Assembly (NCBI RefSeq): GCF_900115045.1
Contig: NZ_FOVC01000008.1
Span: 1 to 64,000, forward strand
Direction: 5' to 3'
DNA: 64,000 nucleotides
DNA from: Izhakiella capsodis
Lineage (GTDB): Bacteria; Pseudomonadota; Gammaproteobacteria; Enterobacterales; Enterobacteriaceae
Shown here: in pieces, positions 8,761 through 17,859 of the stretch
Layout: each line of letters begins with the position of its first letter
Position numbering within the stretch: position 1 is the stretch's first letter
Translations under genes and position numbers: made by a program
The notes under the pieces: model-generated
What the model saw: only the letters and a program-made list of their open reading frames with translations
Databases searched by the model: none
Told to the model about the DNA's origin: nothing

Positions 8761-9613
8761 TTTCCGCCGTAAAGTGCTGTTCAGGTCGCGCGATACGATC
8801 CTGCGCTGCAACTAATTGCAGCTCATATTCTCCCATTTGATGTGTTGTCAGCATTACCTCATAGACCGCCGCAGTAATGTGCTCCAACGCCATCTGTAAC
8901 GACTGGCCATGCAGTAAATTAACCAATAGTAGCCCGCTGGTAAGATCGCCCACGCCAACCGGTTGACGTACGCCAAAATCCACCAGCGGCCTGCTAATAT
9001 GCCAGGCGTCATCAACGGTAACTAGCAGCATTTCGAAGCGGTCACTGCGGCGACCGGCGCGGGCCAGATGTTTGACCAGCACTAAACGTGGGCCATGAGC
9101 GATCAGCTGGCGACTGGCTGTAACGGCCTCTTCGATGGACGTCACAGAATGTCCACTCAGCATCTCCAGCTCAAGCAGATTAGGTGCAACAATGTCCGCC
9201 GCTGGCAGAGAGCAATGTGTGTGAAACTCCGCCACACCCGGCGCTACAATGCATCCTTTTTCAGGATGCCCCATTACAGGATCGCAAAAATACCATGCAT
9301 CAGGATTAGCGGCCTTTATCTGACGCACAATCTCAAGGATTTCTTCGCCCTGCTCAGCTGAGCCAAGATAGCCGCTTAGCACCGCGCTACACGTTTTCAA
9401 CCTGTCAATATCGGCGAGGCCTTTGCTGATATCAGTGAGATGATGCGCAGGCATCACCATGCCAGTCCACTGGCCGTACTGTGTATGGTTTGAAAATTGA
9501 ACGGTATTCAGCGGCCAGACATTAGCGCCTAACCGGCGCATAGGGAATTCCGCTGCACTGTTCCCTGCGTGACCATAAACAGTGTGAGATTGGATTGAAA
9601 GAATATTTTTCAT
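8753..9613 (-). CDS. pdxY: Pyridoxal kinase PdxY
   Basis: 286 residues from ATG 9613, which gives M-K-N-I-L-S-I-Q-S-H, collinear with E. coli PdxY (287). A TTG two codons upstream (9619) is an alternative with a better placed G-run. Ribokinase-like fold: the N-terminal H-T-V-Y-G-H-A-G-N-S-A-A-E-F-P substrate block, S-G-Y-L-G-S-A-E-Q-G, C-D-P-V-M-G-H, and the C-terminal G-V-G-D-L-T-S-G anion hole with catalytic Asp. Phosphorylates pyridoxal in the B6 salvage pathway. Lies downstream of tyrS with a terminator hairpin between them, as in the E. coli tyrS-pdxY unit. Confidence 0.93.
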   Translation of the reverse strand: MKNILSIQSHTVYGHAGNSAAEFPMRRLGANVWPLNTVQFSNHTQYGQWTGMVMPAHHLTDISKGLADIDRLKTCSAVLSGYLGSAEQGEEILEIVRQIKAANPDAWYFCDPVMGHPEKGCIVAPGVAEFHTHCSLPAADIVAPNLLELEMLSGHSVTSIEEAVTASRQLIAHGPRLVLVKHLARAGRRSDRFEMLLVTVDDAWHISRPLVDFGVRQPVGVGDLTSGLLLVNLLHGQSLQMALEHITAAVYEVMLTTHQMGEYELQLVAAQDRIARPEQHFTAEKL

Positions 9614-9634
9614 AGGCAACGTCTAGCCCCCCAC

Positions 9635-9668
9635 CAAAAAATAAAAAGGGCCGGTAAGCACCGGCCCT
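9635..9668 (-). terminator. Intercistronic terminator/attenuator between tyrS and pdxY
   Basis: On the minus strand a 9-bp stem AGGGCCGGT / ACCGGCCCT with a 4-nt loop is followed by a T-rich tail. It sits in the 68-nt gap after tyrS and would reduce readthrough into pdxY. Confidence 0.75.
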
Positions 9669-9681
9669 GTATTAAACGTCA

Positions 9682-10959
9682 TTACTGTTGCCAGCAGCCA
9701 AGGCAATAATGTTTTTTACCGCGACGCAATAAGGTATAGCGATCAAACAATCGGTCAGAAGCGCTGAAGCGGTATTCAGCATCACTTTGCTTTTCACCGT
9801 TTACAGTAACCGCATTTGACGCAATCATGGTACGCGCCTGCCCACGCGAAGGCACCAGTCCAGCGTTAACCAGGGCTTGCTGGAGATCGTCTGACTCCTT
9901 CAGTTCGATAGTCGGCATGCCATCCTGTGCCAACTGCTCAAAGTCAGCCTGGGTCATTACGCTCAAGGTGTCTGAGAACAGGCTTTCAGTGATACGTCTG
10001 GCGGCATTAAGACCCGCCTCGCCATGAACCAGACGAGTAACCTGCTCAGCCAGCACCCACTGCGCTCGCGGTGCCTTACCGCTATTTTTATCTTCCTGCT
10101 CAATGGCATTGATCTCATCAATACTCAGGAAGGTGAAGAACTTCAGAAAGCGATAAACATCAGCATCGGCGGTGTTAATCCAGAACTGATAAAACTTATA
10201 GGGGCTGGTTTTTTTGGCATCAAGCCAGACCGCACCACCTTCGGTTTTACCGAACTTAGTGCCATCAGCTTTGGTAATCAGCGGGACGGTCAGCCCCCAG
10301 GTCTGCTGCTGATGCAGACGACGCGTCAGGTCAATACCTGAGGTGATGTTACCCCACTGATCTGACCCGCCTATCTGTAAAACCACATCGTACCGTTTAT
10401 TCAGCTCGGCAAAATCGAAACCCTGAAGCAGATTATAGGAAAACTCAGTGTATGAAATACCCTGGTCTTCACGATTGAGTCGCTGTTTAACGGCTTCCTT
10501 ATTGATCATCTGATTGACCGAAAAGTGCTTACCGATATCACGCAAGAAGGTCAGGACGCTCATGTCGCCAAACCAGTCATAGTTGTTAGCCGCTATGGCG
10601 CTGTTATCGCCACACTCGAAACTAAGAAAAGGGGCGACCTGGCGACGAATTTTCTCCACCCAGTCATTCACGGTATCAGTCGAGTTAAGCTTGCGCTCCG
10701 CAGCCTTAAAGCTCGGGTCACCAATAAGGCCAGTAGCCCCCCCCACCAACGCTACCGGTTTGTGGCCAGCATCCTGAAAGCGTTTCAAACAAAGAAGCGG
10801 CACCAGATGACCCAAATGCAAGCTGTCTGCGGTCGGATCGAAGCCACAATACAAAGCAATTGGCCCTTGCGCCAGCCGCTCTGCTAACGCTGCCTCATCC
10901 GTTACCTGGGCCACGAGGCCCCGCTCTTGCAATTGTTGAATCAGGTTACTGCCGGTCAT
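9682..10959 (-). CDS. tyrS: Tyrosyl-tRNA synthetase
   Basis: 425 residues (E. coli 424). Start chosen at ATG 10959 because GGAG lies 6 nt upstream; an ATG four codons earlier overlaps that ribosome binding site. Class I synthetase with the HIGH-type H-L-G-H at about residue 47, Y-C-G-F-D-P-T and Q-I-G-G-S-D-Q-W-G-N-I in the active site, K-F-G-K-T as the KMSKS loop, and an S4 RNA-binding domain at the C-terminus (R-G-Q-A-R-T-M-I-A-S-N). Charges tRNA-Tyr; a tRNA-Tyr gene is at 40518. Confidence 0.96.
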   Translation of the reverse strand: MTGSNLIQQLQERGLVAQVTDEAALAERLAQGPIALYCGFDPTADSLHLGHLVPLLCLKRFQDAGHKPVALVGGATGLIGDPSFKAAERKLNSTDTVNDWVEKIRRQVAPFLSFECGDNSAIAANNYDWFGDMSVLTFLRDIGKHFSVNQMINKEAVKQRLNREDQGISYTEFSYNLLQGFDFAELNKRYDVVLQIGGSDQWGNITSGIDLTRRLHQQQTWGLTVPLITKADGTKFGKTEGGAVWLDAKKTSPYKFYQFWINTADADVYRFLKFFTFLSIDEINAIEQEDKNSGKAPRAQWVLAEQVTRLVHGEAGLNAARRITESLFSDTLSVMTQADFEQLAQDGMPTIELKESDDLQQALVNAGLVPSRGQARTMIASNAVTVNGEKQSDAEYRFSASDRLFDRYTLLRRGKKHYCLGCWQQ

Positions 10960-11092
10960 CGAAAGCTCCATTTAAAACATTTGCACCTTGCCGGTACACA
11001 GCTTTCCGCTGAGATGCGGATAAAAATGAGGGCTATAGCATAAAACGCCGGGGCCCTTCGTGCCAGCGCTAAGGGATTAATTGTTGTTTCTC

Positions 11093-11749
11093 TCAGGGTG
11101 CCAGACGGTCGATTTGCCAGCCGTCATCGTTGCATTGATAAATAAAGCGATCATGCAGACGGTGTACACCACCCTGCCAGAACTCGAACGTATTGATTTT
11201 GATGCGATAGCCACCCCAGAAGCTGGGTAAAGGGATTTCGCCATGCTGGAACTTCTGTTTAATCTCCAGAAACTTACCTTCAAGAACACCGCGGGCTGAT
11301 ATACGACTGGACTGGTTTGATGCCCAGGCGCCAATCTGGCTGTCGCGCGGACGGCTGTGAAAATATTTGACCACCTCTAGTGTAGAAAGCTTTTCGACTT
11401 CACCCAGCACCATGACCTGGCGCTCCAGCATATGCCAGGGAAAATGCAGGCTAATGCGCGAATTACTCTCCAGATGTTTCGCCTTACGGCTGCCCATATT
11501 GGTAAAAAACACCATGCCGCGCCCATCAAAATGTTTTAACAGAACGATACGCTGATATGGCTGCCCTCGCGGGTCAACCGTGGCTACCGTCATCGCCGTA
11601 GGGTCCGGCAGGCCGGCCTCTACGGCTTGCTTTATCCAGTGATTAAACAGAACCGCTGGATCGTCGGGTAAGTCCTTACGACGTAAACCGCCGCGAATGT
11701 ACTCACGGCGAAGACCAGCAATATTCTGTAGAAGATTATCATCACTCAT
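11093..11749 (-). CDS. pdxH: Pyridoxamine/pyridoxine 5'-phosphate oxidase
   Basis: 218 residues, the same as E. coli PdxH. FMN-dependent enzyme that makes pyridoxal 5'-phosphate from PNP or PMP. Visible blocks are R-I-V-L-L-K-H-F-D (FMN binding), T-N-M-G-S-R-K-A, F-P-W and W-G-G-Y-R-I with the C-terminal R-L-H-D-R-F. GGGAG precedes the ATG. It stands 133 nt upstream of tyrS on the same strand, so B6 oxidation (pdxH) and salvage (pdxY) flank tyrS in one transcriptional direction. Confidence 0.95.
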   Translation of the reverse strand: MSDDNLLQNIAGLRREYIRGGLRRKDLPDDPAVLFNHWIKQAVEAGLPDPTAMTVATVDPRGQPYQRIVLLKHFDGRGMVFFTNMGSRKAKHLESNSRISLHFPWHMLERQVMVLGEVEKLSTLEVVKYFHSRPRDSQIGAWASNQSSRISARGVLEGKFLEIKQKFQHGEIPLPSFWGGYRIKINTFEFWQGGVHRLHDRFIYQCNDDGWQIDRLAP

Positions 11750-12033
11750 TGCTCAGCTCCCGGTATTTGGCAGCCCATCGCTGCAACTGGCAGTCATTAG
11801 TCAAGTTTTTACTACGTTAGATGATAGCATTGTCGCTTTTGTTCAGAATACCGTGTTTTCATCAAGATAGCGCGTACCGGATATCATATTGCTTTGTTTA
11901 ATTACTCGTGGCATCCCCTAAAAAACTCACCTACCGCTGGCTACTTCCCCCCCTGCATCCGAACCGATTAAATCCCACAAATATAGTGCAAGGCTCTGAC
12001 AGAATCGCTTAACCTCTGCTATCCGAACCCTTT

Positions 12034-13152
12034 TCAATTTGTTGAATAGTTCGCAGGGTAAATGGCACCGAGCACCGTGGCTTCACGAGCGCCGGTTACC
12101 GACGGCAGATTACCCGGCAGACTATTTAAGGTACGCCAGGCAAGCCAGGAAAAAGCCAGTGCTTCCATATCATCACCATTTATACCCGCTTCATCGGTGC
12201 TGGCTATTTCAGTGCCCGTCAGCGCTGAGACCAATCGCGCCATCAATAACGGATTACGGCTGCCGCCACCGCACACTAACAGACGATCGCAGCCCCCATT
12301 CAGCCTCACCTGCTCAGCGATGGTGGTCACACTAAGCTCAATCAGAGTGGCCTGTACATGCTCAGGGCGCACGCCGGGAAACAGACGCAAATGTTCTTTT
12401 AACCAGCTGAGATTGAAATATTCACGACCTGTGCTTTTGGGTGGGGGTAGCGCAAACCAGGGATCGGACAGCATCTGTTGCAGAAGTGGCAACAGCACAT
12501 GTCCCTGGGCTGCCCATGCACCGTCTTTATCCAGCGTTTTGCCCTGCTGGCTCCAAATCCAGGCATCAAGCAGTATATTACCAGGCCCGGTGTCATAACC
12601 CATAACGGTATGGCCAGGAAATAGCAGTGAAAGATTGGCAATTCCACCAATATTTAGGATCATGCGCCGCTCATGTGGATGCATTAACACTGCCTGATGG
12701 AAAGCCGGGACAAGCGGCGCGCCTTGCCCACCCAACGCCATATCCCGACGGCGAAAATCACCGACTACGGTGATACCCGTCAGGGCGGCGATAAGATTGT
12801 TATCGCCAATTTGCATACTATGTGGCGTCTCACTATCAGGTTCGTGCCAGACAGTCTGTCCGTGGCAACCAATGGCGACCACATCTTGCGCCGTTAGCTG
12901 TTGCTGGGAAAGAAGCATTAAGACCGCTTCAGCGAACAGCCTTCCCAACTGATGATCTATTCGACCGAGCTGTGAGAGCGTCAGACTTTGTCCCTGACAA
13001 ATGGCGAGCACTTGCTGCCGTAAATCTGCCGGTATTGGGCAGCAATAGCGTGCCTGCTGAGCAACTCTGTTTTCATCGATAACTGCCAGTACCACGTCAA
13101 CACCATCAAGACTGGTGCCCGACATTACTCCAATATAACGCCCTGAATTCAT
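12034..13152 (-). CDS. anmK: Anhydro-N-acetylmuramic acid kinase
   Basis: 372 residues from ATG 13152, chosen because GGGA is 6 nt upstream and M-N-S-G-R-Y-I-G-V-M-S-G-T-S-L-D-G aligns with the E. coli start. The ATP-binding motif G-T-S-L-D-G-V-D-V and substrate blocks C-H-G-Q-T-V-W-H and G-D-F-R-R-R-D are intact. Cleaves and phosphorylates 1,6-anhydroMurNAc to MurNAc-6-P in peptidoglycan recycling, in the cytoplasm. Divergent from slyB, as in E. coli. Confidence 0.94.
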   Translation of the reverse strand: MNSGRYIGVMSGTSLDGVDVVLAVIDENRVAQQARYCCPIPADLRQQVLAICQGQSLTLSQLGRIDHQLGRLFAEAVLMLLSQQQLTAQDVVAIGCHGQTVWHEPDSETPHSMQIGDNNLIAALTGITVVGDFRRRDMALGGQGAPLVPAFHQAVLMHPHERRMILNIGGIANLSLLFPGHTVMGYDTGPGNILLDAWIWSQQGKTLDKDGAWAAQGHVLLPLLQQMLSDPWFALPPPKSTGREYFNLSWLKEHLRLFPGVRPEHVQATLIELSVTTIAEQVRLNGGCDRLLVCGGGSRNPLLMARLVSALTGTEIASTDEAGINGDDMEALAFSWLAWRTLNSLPGNLPSVTGAREATVLGAIYPANYSTN

Positions 13153-13280
13153 AAAATATCCCGGCATCGCCGCTGGTGGTAACACCTTTAGCCTGGCAAA
13201 AAGACAGCAGCAATTATATGATGAAATAGTGTTTTTTGGTATTAAGCGGTATACGGCCCGCTTTTATGGCGTCTGCGTGA

Positions 13281-13311
13281 ACACAATTGAACCTGGGTTC
13301 AGGTTTTGTGT
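13281..13311. promoter_or_regulatory. Nested palindrome between anmK and slyB
   Basis: The core TGAACCTGGGTTCA (13288-13301) has perfect 6-bp arms. It is flanked by ACACAA (13281-13286) and TTGTGT (13306-13311), which also pair. The region lies between divergent promoters and could be a dimeric repressor operator; no regulator is assigned. Confidence 0.35.
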
Positions 13312-13434
13312 TCTATGCTGTGCATTTTTCGCCTCTTCATGCCCTAAAAGATGATTCCACTCCGGCCTTTATCATATAATTAAGTTGTAAGTTGTCCTTT
13401 TAATAGCCAGTTATTCTACAAAGGAGCGTTAATA

Positions 13435-13902
13435 ATGATTAAGCGTTTATTTATCGTGGCATTAGCCGGAATAACGCTGGCAGGTTGTGTCAGTAATGAT
13501 ACCCTTTCCGGTGACACCTATAGCGCATCGGAAGCTAAGCAAGTCCAGAGCGTAAGCTACGGTACAGTCGTACACGTCCGTCCTGTTAATATACAGGGCG
13601 GTGATGATGGTAATGTAATTGGTGCAATTGGCGGCGCAGTGTTGGGAGGATTCCTTGGCAATACTATTGGCGGTGGTGCCGGACGGAGCCTGGCAACGGC
13701 TGGCGGAGCCGTTGCAGGCGCAGTGGCGGGCCAGGGTGTCCAGGGTGCATTGAATAAAACCAGAGGCGTTGAGCTGGAAATCCGTAAAGATGATGGTAAC
13801 ACTATCGTAGTCGTTCAGAAGCAGGCAGCCAGTCGCTTCGCTGTTGGCCAGCGTGTAATGATGGCTTCAAACGGTAGCCAGGTCACCGTCTCTCCTCGCT
13901 AA
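13435..13902 (+). CDS. slyB: Outer-membrane lipoprotein SlyB
   Basis: 155 residues, the E. coli length. Signal peptide with lipobox L-A-G-C and lipidated Cys18. A glycine-zipper segment (about residues 60-105, repeated G-G-x-x-G-G) belongs to the 17-kDa surface antigen family. Strong AAGGAG ribosome binding site. In E. coli the gene belongs to the PhoP regulon; no clear PhoP box was found here. Separated from convergent slyA by a bidirectional terminator. Confidence 0.94.
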   Translation: MIKRLFIVALAGITLAGCVSNDTLSGDTYSASEAKQVQSVSYGTVVHVRPVNIQGGDDGNVIGAIGGAVLGGFLGNTIGGGAGRSLATAGGAVAGAVAGQGVQGALNKTRGVELEIRKDDGNTIVVVQKQAASRFAVGQRVMMASNGSQVTVSPR

Positions 13903-13919
13903 GCCAGCGTGTAAAAACA

Positions 13920-13950
13920 AACGGCATCGCGAGCGATGCCGTTTTGTTAT
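13920..13950. terminator. Bidirectional terminator between slyB and slyA
   Basis: Stem AAACGGCATCG / CGATGCCGTTT with a short loop. A T-rich tract follows on the plus strand and an A-run precedes it, serving both convergent genes. Confidence 0.8.
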
Positions 13951-14390
13951 TCTTCTTTTTCTTTATTATGCTGCTCACTGATATTGCGCTCCAGCCTCTC
14001 TATCAGCTTTACCATTTTTTCCACTTCCTCACGTGAAATACCTGATAATATATCATGGCGTGTAGCCTTAATGACGTGCTCAACCTGCTCAATAATAGGT
14101 TCAGCCTCTTTTGTCAACTTAATGCGTTTCGCGCGGCGATCGCTGGGGCACGTTGTACGGGTAATCAATCCTTTGTCTTCCAACTGATCCAGAGTACGCA
14201 CCAGCGATGGTTGTTCAATACCAATTGCTTTAGCGAGCTGAATCTGGGATTGCTCGGGAGGGAGCTGATGGATATTATGCAACGTAACCCAATGGGTCTG
14301 AGTGAGTTCTAGCGGCTTGAGACGGTGATCGATTAACGCACGCCAGATACGCACCAGCCTGGACAAATCCGTTCCTAATGATGTATCCAA
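13947..14390 (-). CDS. slyA: Transcriptional regulator SlyA (MarR family)
   Basis: 147 residues, winged helix-turn-helix. Starts at TTG 14390 with AAGGAG 6 nt upstream; E. coli and Salmonella slyA also use TTG. The N-terminal dimer segment L-V-R-I-W-R-A-L-I-D-H-R is nearly identical to E. coli. The DNA-recognition helix region (I-E-Q-P-S-L-V-R-T-L-D-Q-L-E-D-K-G-L) and wing (S-D-R-R-A-K-R-I) are conserved. The Lys/Glu-rich tail diverges. Known to antagonise H-NS, whose gene is also in this window. Confidence 0.95.
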   Translation of the reverse strand: MDTSLGTDLSRLVRIWRALIDHRLKPLELTQTHWVTLHNIHQLPPEQSQIQLAKAIGIEQPSLVRTLDQLEDKGLITRTTCPSDRRAKRIKLTKEAEPIIEQVEHVIKATRHDILSGISREEVEKMVKLIERLERNISEQHNKEKEE

Positions 14391-14406
14391 TTTACTCTCC
14401 TTATAA

Positions 14407-14418
14407 TTATCTTGCTAG
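14407..14418. promoter_or_regulatory. SlyA-like operator upstream of slyA
   Basis: TTATCTTGCTAG on the plus strand (CTAGCAAGATAA on the minus) matches 10 of 12 positions of the SlyA palindrome TTAGCAAGCTAA, 17-28 nt upstream of the slyA start. Consistent with the known autorepression of slyA. Confidence 0.5.
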
Positions 14419-14554
14419 CTATTAGGCATTATTTAAAATTATGTTGCGAATTTACAGGACAAAATACAAATTGATGGTCAACCAACAACATAAATGCGTA
14501 TTTATTGCAGCGCTGGCCCTCGGTTATGGTAAAGGAATTCGATTTATTCACACC

Positions 14555-14690
14555 CCAGTGCCCCCTCTGTACGATTAGGTTTTCGTCTCCCCCCTATTTT
14601 TAAAGCCGTTATACTCAGATTTTGACTGGCTCTACTCAAATGTAATCTGGCATCCAACTCTAATAGATTTATTAATTTTTACCTGGTATT
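14555..14690 (+). pseudogene. ydhI: ydhI relic (small membrane protein of the efflux operon)
   Basis: One plus-strand frame reads P-V-P-P-L-Y-D-stop-V-F-V-S-P-L-F-L-K and then W-L-Y-S-N-V-I-W-H-P-T-L-I-D-L. This resembles the E. coli YdhI pattern L-x-D-L-V-F-G...W-I-Y-A-G-D-I-W-H-P-L-L-M-D-L. There is no start and an internal stop. It precedes ydhJ and ydhK relics in the E. coli order. Confidence 0.5.
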
Positions 14691-14734
14691 GCCGCTGCCA
14701 TGCTACTAATGATCGTTTGATAATTAATATCAAA

Positions 14735-15563
14735 ATCAGCTCATTGAAATACTTTTCCGCACTAGTTTTTCTGTCACGCTGTGCGCTAGCTGGTGATTGT
14801 GGAGTGATTACACACTGTCGCTCTGTATCCGGGATGATCGGGTCCGGGATGAGCTGGTAGATATCTCCACATAGGTTTCCGGCCGCATCGAACAACTGCA
14901 AGTGAAAGATAATCAATTTGTGCATAGAAACGTTCTGTTATTCATCCCCGGCACAAGACCTTTCAAGATCGCGTACGCAAAGACAAATCTCAACGGTCAA
15001 AAGCTGGTTCAGCACTCGCGGAAGCACAGCATGAAGCGGCCCGACCTCAACGCCCTCCCAAAACATTATTTCCGCCGAAGACCTTGATACTGCAAACCTG
15101 AACGCAATCTAAGCGCACGCAATGATGAAATCCACTGAAGCAGTGCTGGAGCAAGCAAATTGGCAGTTACAGCAGACAAAGGTTTTTGCGCCTGGCGATG
15201 ATTGAGTCAGCATTCTTCTCACGCGTCCGGGTAAGCTGGCCTCCGCTGACAAGGTGGTGTTTGCCATTGTTGATAACTACTCTTTTTACCAGACGGGCTA
15301 AACAAAACTACGCCATATTTACCCCGACGCAATCGCCAATATCACATCGTACTGCGATGATCGTCATTTGAAGGAAACCGTTGAAAGTATTGGTCATGTT
15401 ATCTATAGACCAGAGCCTTGCAAACGATAGCAGTCTTGCTCCCAATATTACGTTCGGCTAGCCTTGGGTTCGTCTGGCATAGCGTTTATCTGTCAGGGTC
15501 TGCCTGAATAGAATACCAAAGGGGTTAATACTGTTCGCAATGACCATCTGTACCATAACCATA
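14735..15563 (+). pseudogene. ydhJ: ydhJ relic (membrane-fusion protein of an AaeAB/YdhJK-type efflux pump)
   Basis: The three frames together keep the order of a HlyD/EmrA-type periplasmic adaptor: L-K-Y-F-S-A-L-V-F (N-terminal anchor), V-K-D-N-Q-F-V-H-R (biotinyl-lipoyl half), then L-E-Q-A-N-W-Q-L-Q-Q-T-K-V-F-A-P and K-V-V-F-A-I-V-D-N-Y-S-F-Y, then L-R-H-I-Y-P-D-A-I-A-N-I and V-E-S-I-G-H. At least four frame changes and several stops break it, so no functional product is possible. Confidence 0.7.
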
Positions 15564-15574
15564 GAGCGTTGAGG

Positions 15575-17380
15575 CATGCCATAAAATTAAGCCGGGTAAA
15601 CCTGTGCCTGCTACCGTGGACCAAAGCCAATGCACACTGCGGCGCTATGACATACGCAACGCCCTTGCAATATGTTGACACTCAGGATCGCTTAACTTCT
15701 TGATCTGAAAGAGACTGACTGTGCGATGCCTTTAGTGGCAGTCATCAGTTTGCCGACCAGTGGCGGTGTTATCAGTAAAAGCCGCGGACGCATTGTTTGT
15801 AGCCTTGTGAGAGCAATAGCAGCCATCGTCATTGCCAAACATACTTTTGATGAGCCATAGCTTTTCATCCAGGGATTGCAAGCTTGCTCGGCCTTGGTAT
15901 CTGGATTGTAAACCACTTTAAAATTACGTTGCTTATGTCTTCTCACTGGCAGGCTATATCGCAGCGATTACTGTATTTACCACTGTCGATATCACCGATT
16001 TCAGCTAGCTATAGGGTATTACCCAGTCGCTGGTTTGTGAAGTAAATACCGGTATTCTCTGCGCCGGGCTGATATTAGTTTATCCTGCACTCTGATGGCG
16101 ATATTCTAGGCGGATCTCTTCCTGCCATGTATAAGCGCTTTTGATAGATGCTACAAAAAAGGAAACACCGAAGAGATTCATGTTACTTATGAACAGGTTA
16201 TCGACCAAATTTTAATCATTAATCTACTGCGTATCCGGGCCTAAACGAGCCATTACCGTATTTGTCGTCAGAATCATATGCTGAATGATGCCTTACATCA
16301 GCAGTTAAAGTTAACCAGCATCCTCTCCAGCCTTCCGCAGAAGCTAGTTAACTGGAACGCTCCGCCGGAACCACTCTTTCGTGGAACGACGTTACAGATG
16401 GAAGCCTTAACGTTTGGCGATGCAAGCAAATGTTATCGTAACACTCCTTGCCCCGCCGGTATCGGCCCTTATCCGTGATTCCAATCGCGCTGAAGCAGAC
16501 TGCGAACTTTCTGCGCCAGCGTTTTTGGGTTAGGAAGGACATAGCGTAGCCTTAACGCTAATAGCGATTCAGCCACGTATTATATTCTTTGTCTAACAGC
16601 TTATCACAACTGATACGGACCTTACTACTCTTATGCCTTTTCAGCTTAGTTATGAAGTATGCGGTTATGGTGCAGATAACAGTGTTCAGGCAATTTTTGC
16701 TACTGCTTTTCCAACAGAATATCACTTTGCCACTCTATAAACCTCAGCAGCATAAACTGGCGCCACTGTGGACGCTGTTTATCGTATTCATGGGATCTTT
16801 TCTGGCTGTCAGCAATATCACCGACCAGGATCACTCGTCGTTTCATAACAACAATCTGGCCAAAGTTTACGGTATAATGATCGCCTGGCTGTCATTTCAG
16901 ATCTTACGGCCAAGTTCCGATAAAAGTCATAACCGCCGACAATACATGCCCTACGTCGGAATTTTCGCGACAAGCTAAACCGTTGTCCTCAGCTTAGCTG
17001 AGCAAAAGTCTTAAGTACGAACCTATCATCCCATTAGCCGGCTTTTTAATAGTCGCGATGAACAGGCCCGCGTCTGGTTACTACGCTGGAGTATTGCATT
17101 CTTTAACACTGCTCATATTTTCTTGTAATTACGTCAATGGCATAGCCAATCGGCGATGCTACTGCCAGTTCATGACGCCGCAATCCAGGAGCTAGCTGTG
17201 ATTATCAGTGAACGCAGCGTTCACCTCAGTTCACTCGATAACATTTTACACGCGCTTATTTTGATTATCGTGCAGCTCAATGAAAGCCAGCAAGACGAGG
17301 CAGTAACACTGGCAACGATCCTGTGACGCCTGAATTGCTCATTGTCACAGCTTAGACAGGCCGTGCAGTACGACAGTTAA
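15575..17380 (+). pseudogene. ydhK: ydhK relic (FUSC-family inner-membrane efflux protein)
   Basis: Full-length relic of the about 670-residue YdhK. Recognisable pieces in order: R-R-Y-D-I-R-N-A-L-A-I-C; V-I-S-L-P-T-S-G-G-V-I-S-K-S; N-Y-V-A-Y-V-F-S-L-A-G-Y; L-H-Q-Q-L-K-L-T-S-I-L-S-S-L; F-I-V-F-M-G-S-F-L-A-V-S-N (16589-16978 is the longest open stretch); L-L-R-W-S-I-A-F-F-N-T-A-H; R-L-N-C-S-L-S-Q-L at the end. Many frameshifts and stops. It ends 2 nt before the 3' end of ydhL, so the convergent layout is preserved. Confidence 0.75.
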
Positions 17381-17382
17381 GG

Positions 17383-17622
17383 TTAAAACAGTGACGGTTG
17401 TTCTGGCTCAGGCGGTAGTTTTTGTTTTAACACACGCTGCATACGCATAAAGCGCTGTCGACACAATCGTAACACCTCACGCTTTTCGCTATCGCTGTAT
17501 TTACCCCAGCTAAAGCGCTCCTCGCGGCTTCTCTGGCAGCCAAGACAGTAGCCCCGTGCATCAGCCTGGCAAATGCCGCGACAGGGACTGGGAACTGGAA
17601 AAAACTCAAGCTGCTCCGCCAC
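17383..17622 (-). CDS. ydhL: DUF1289 family protein YdhL
   Basis: 79 residues from GTG 17622 (GGAGGG just upstream); M-A-E-Q-L-E-F-F-P-V matches the E. coli start. Four Cys in the pattern P-C-R-G-I-C...Y-C-L-G-C suggest a small metal-binding knuckle. Both ends (S-P-C-R-G-I-C and P-E-Q-P-S-L-F) are conserved with E. coli. Function unknown in the family. Confidence 0.9.
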   Translation of the reverse strand: MAEQLEFFPVPSPCRGICQADARGYCLGCQRSREERFSWGKYSDSEKREVLRLCRQRFMRMQRVLKQKLPPEPEQPSLF

Positions 17623-17830
17623 ATTCCCTCCACATTGAAAAGAGATCTTTTAATTGAAGTTCTTCAGATTCTGATGTGCAAGCGTTACTGATAAAAAAGT
17701 CACCTTGAGGCTGGCGGTTTTATGCCACCTTGCAAGCAATAAGCCGCTATGTGGCTACTCTAAGCCTGACGCCACTAGTGTCATCCTGAAATGAACCGTT
17801 TGTGCCCTCAGGCATTAACGTTGGTTGTAC

Positions 17831-17846
17831 CCGACCGAATGGTCTA
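17831..17846. promoter_or_regulatory. Probable NemR operator
   Basis: CCGACCGAATGGTCTA matches 12 of 16 positions of the E. coli NemR box TAGACCGACCGGTCTA and keeps the GACC-N4-GGTC core. It lies 14 nt before the nemR start, where it would block transcription of the nemR-nemA-gloA unit. Confidence 0.55.
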
Positions 17847-17859
17847 CTAGGCTGTTAAA

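Noticed and set aside
13320..13434. PhoP box upstream of slyB
   Set aside because: No pair of GTTTA-type half-sites with 5-nt spacing could be found, though the gene is PhoP-regulated in E. coli.
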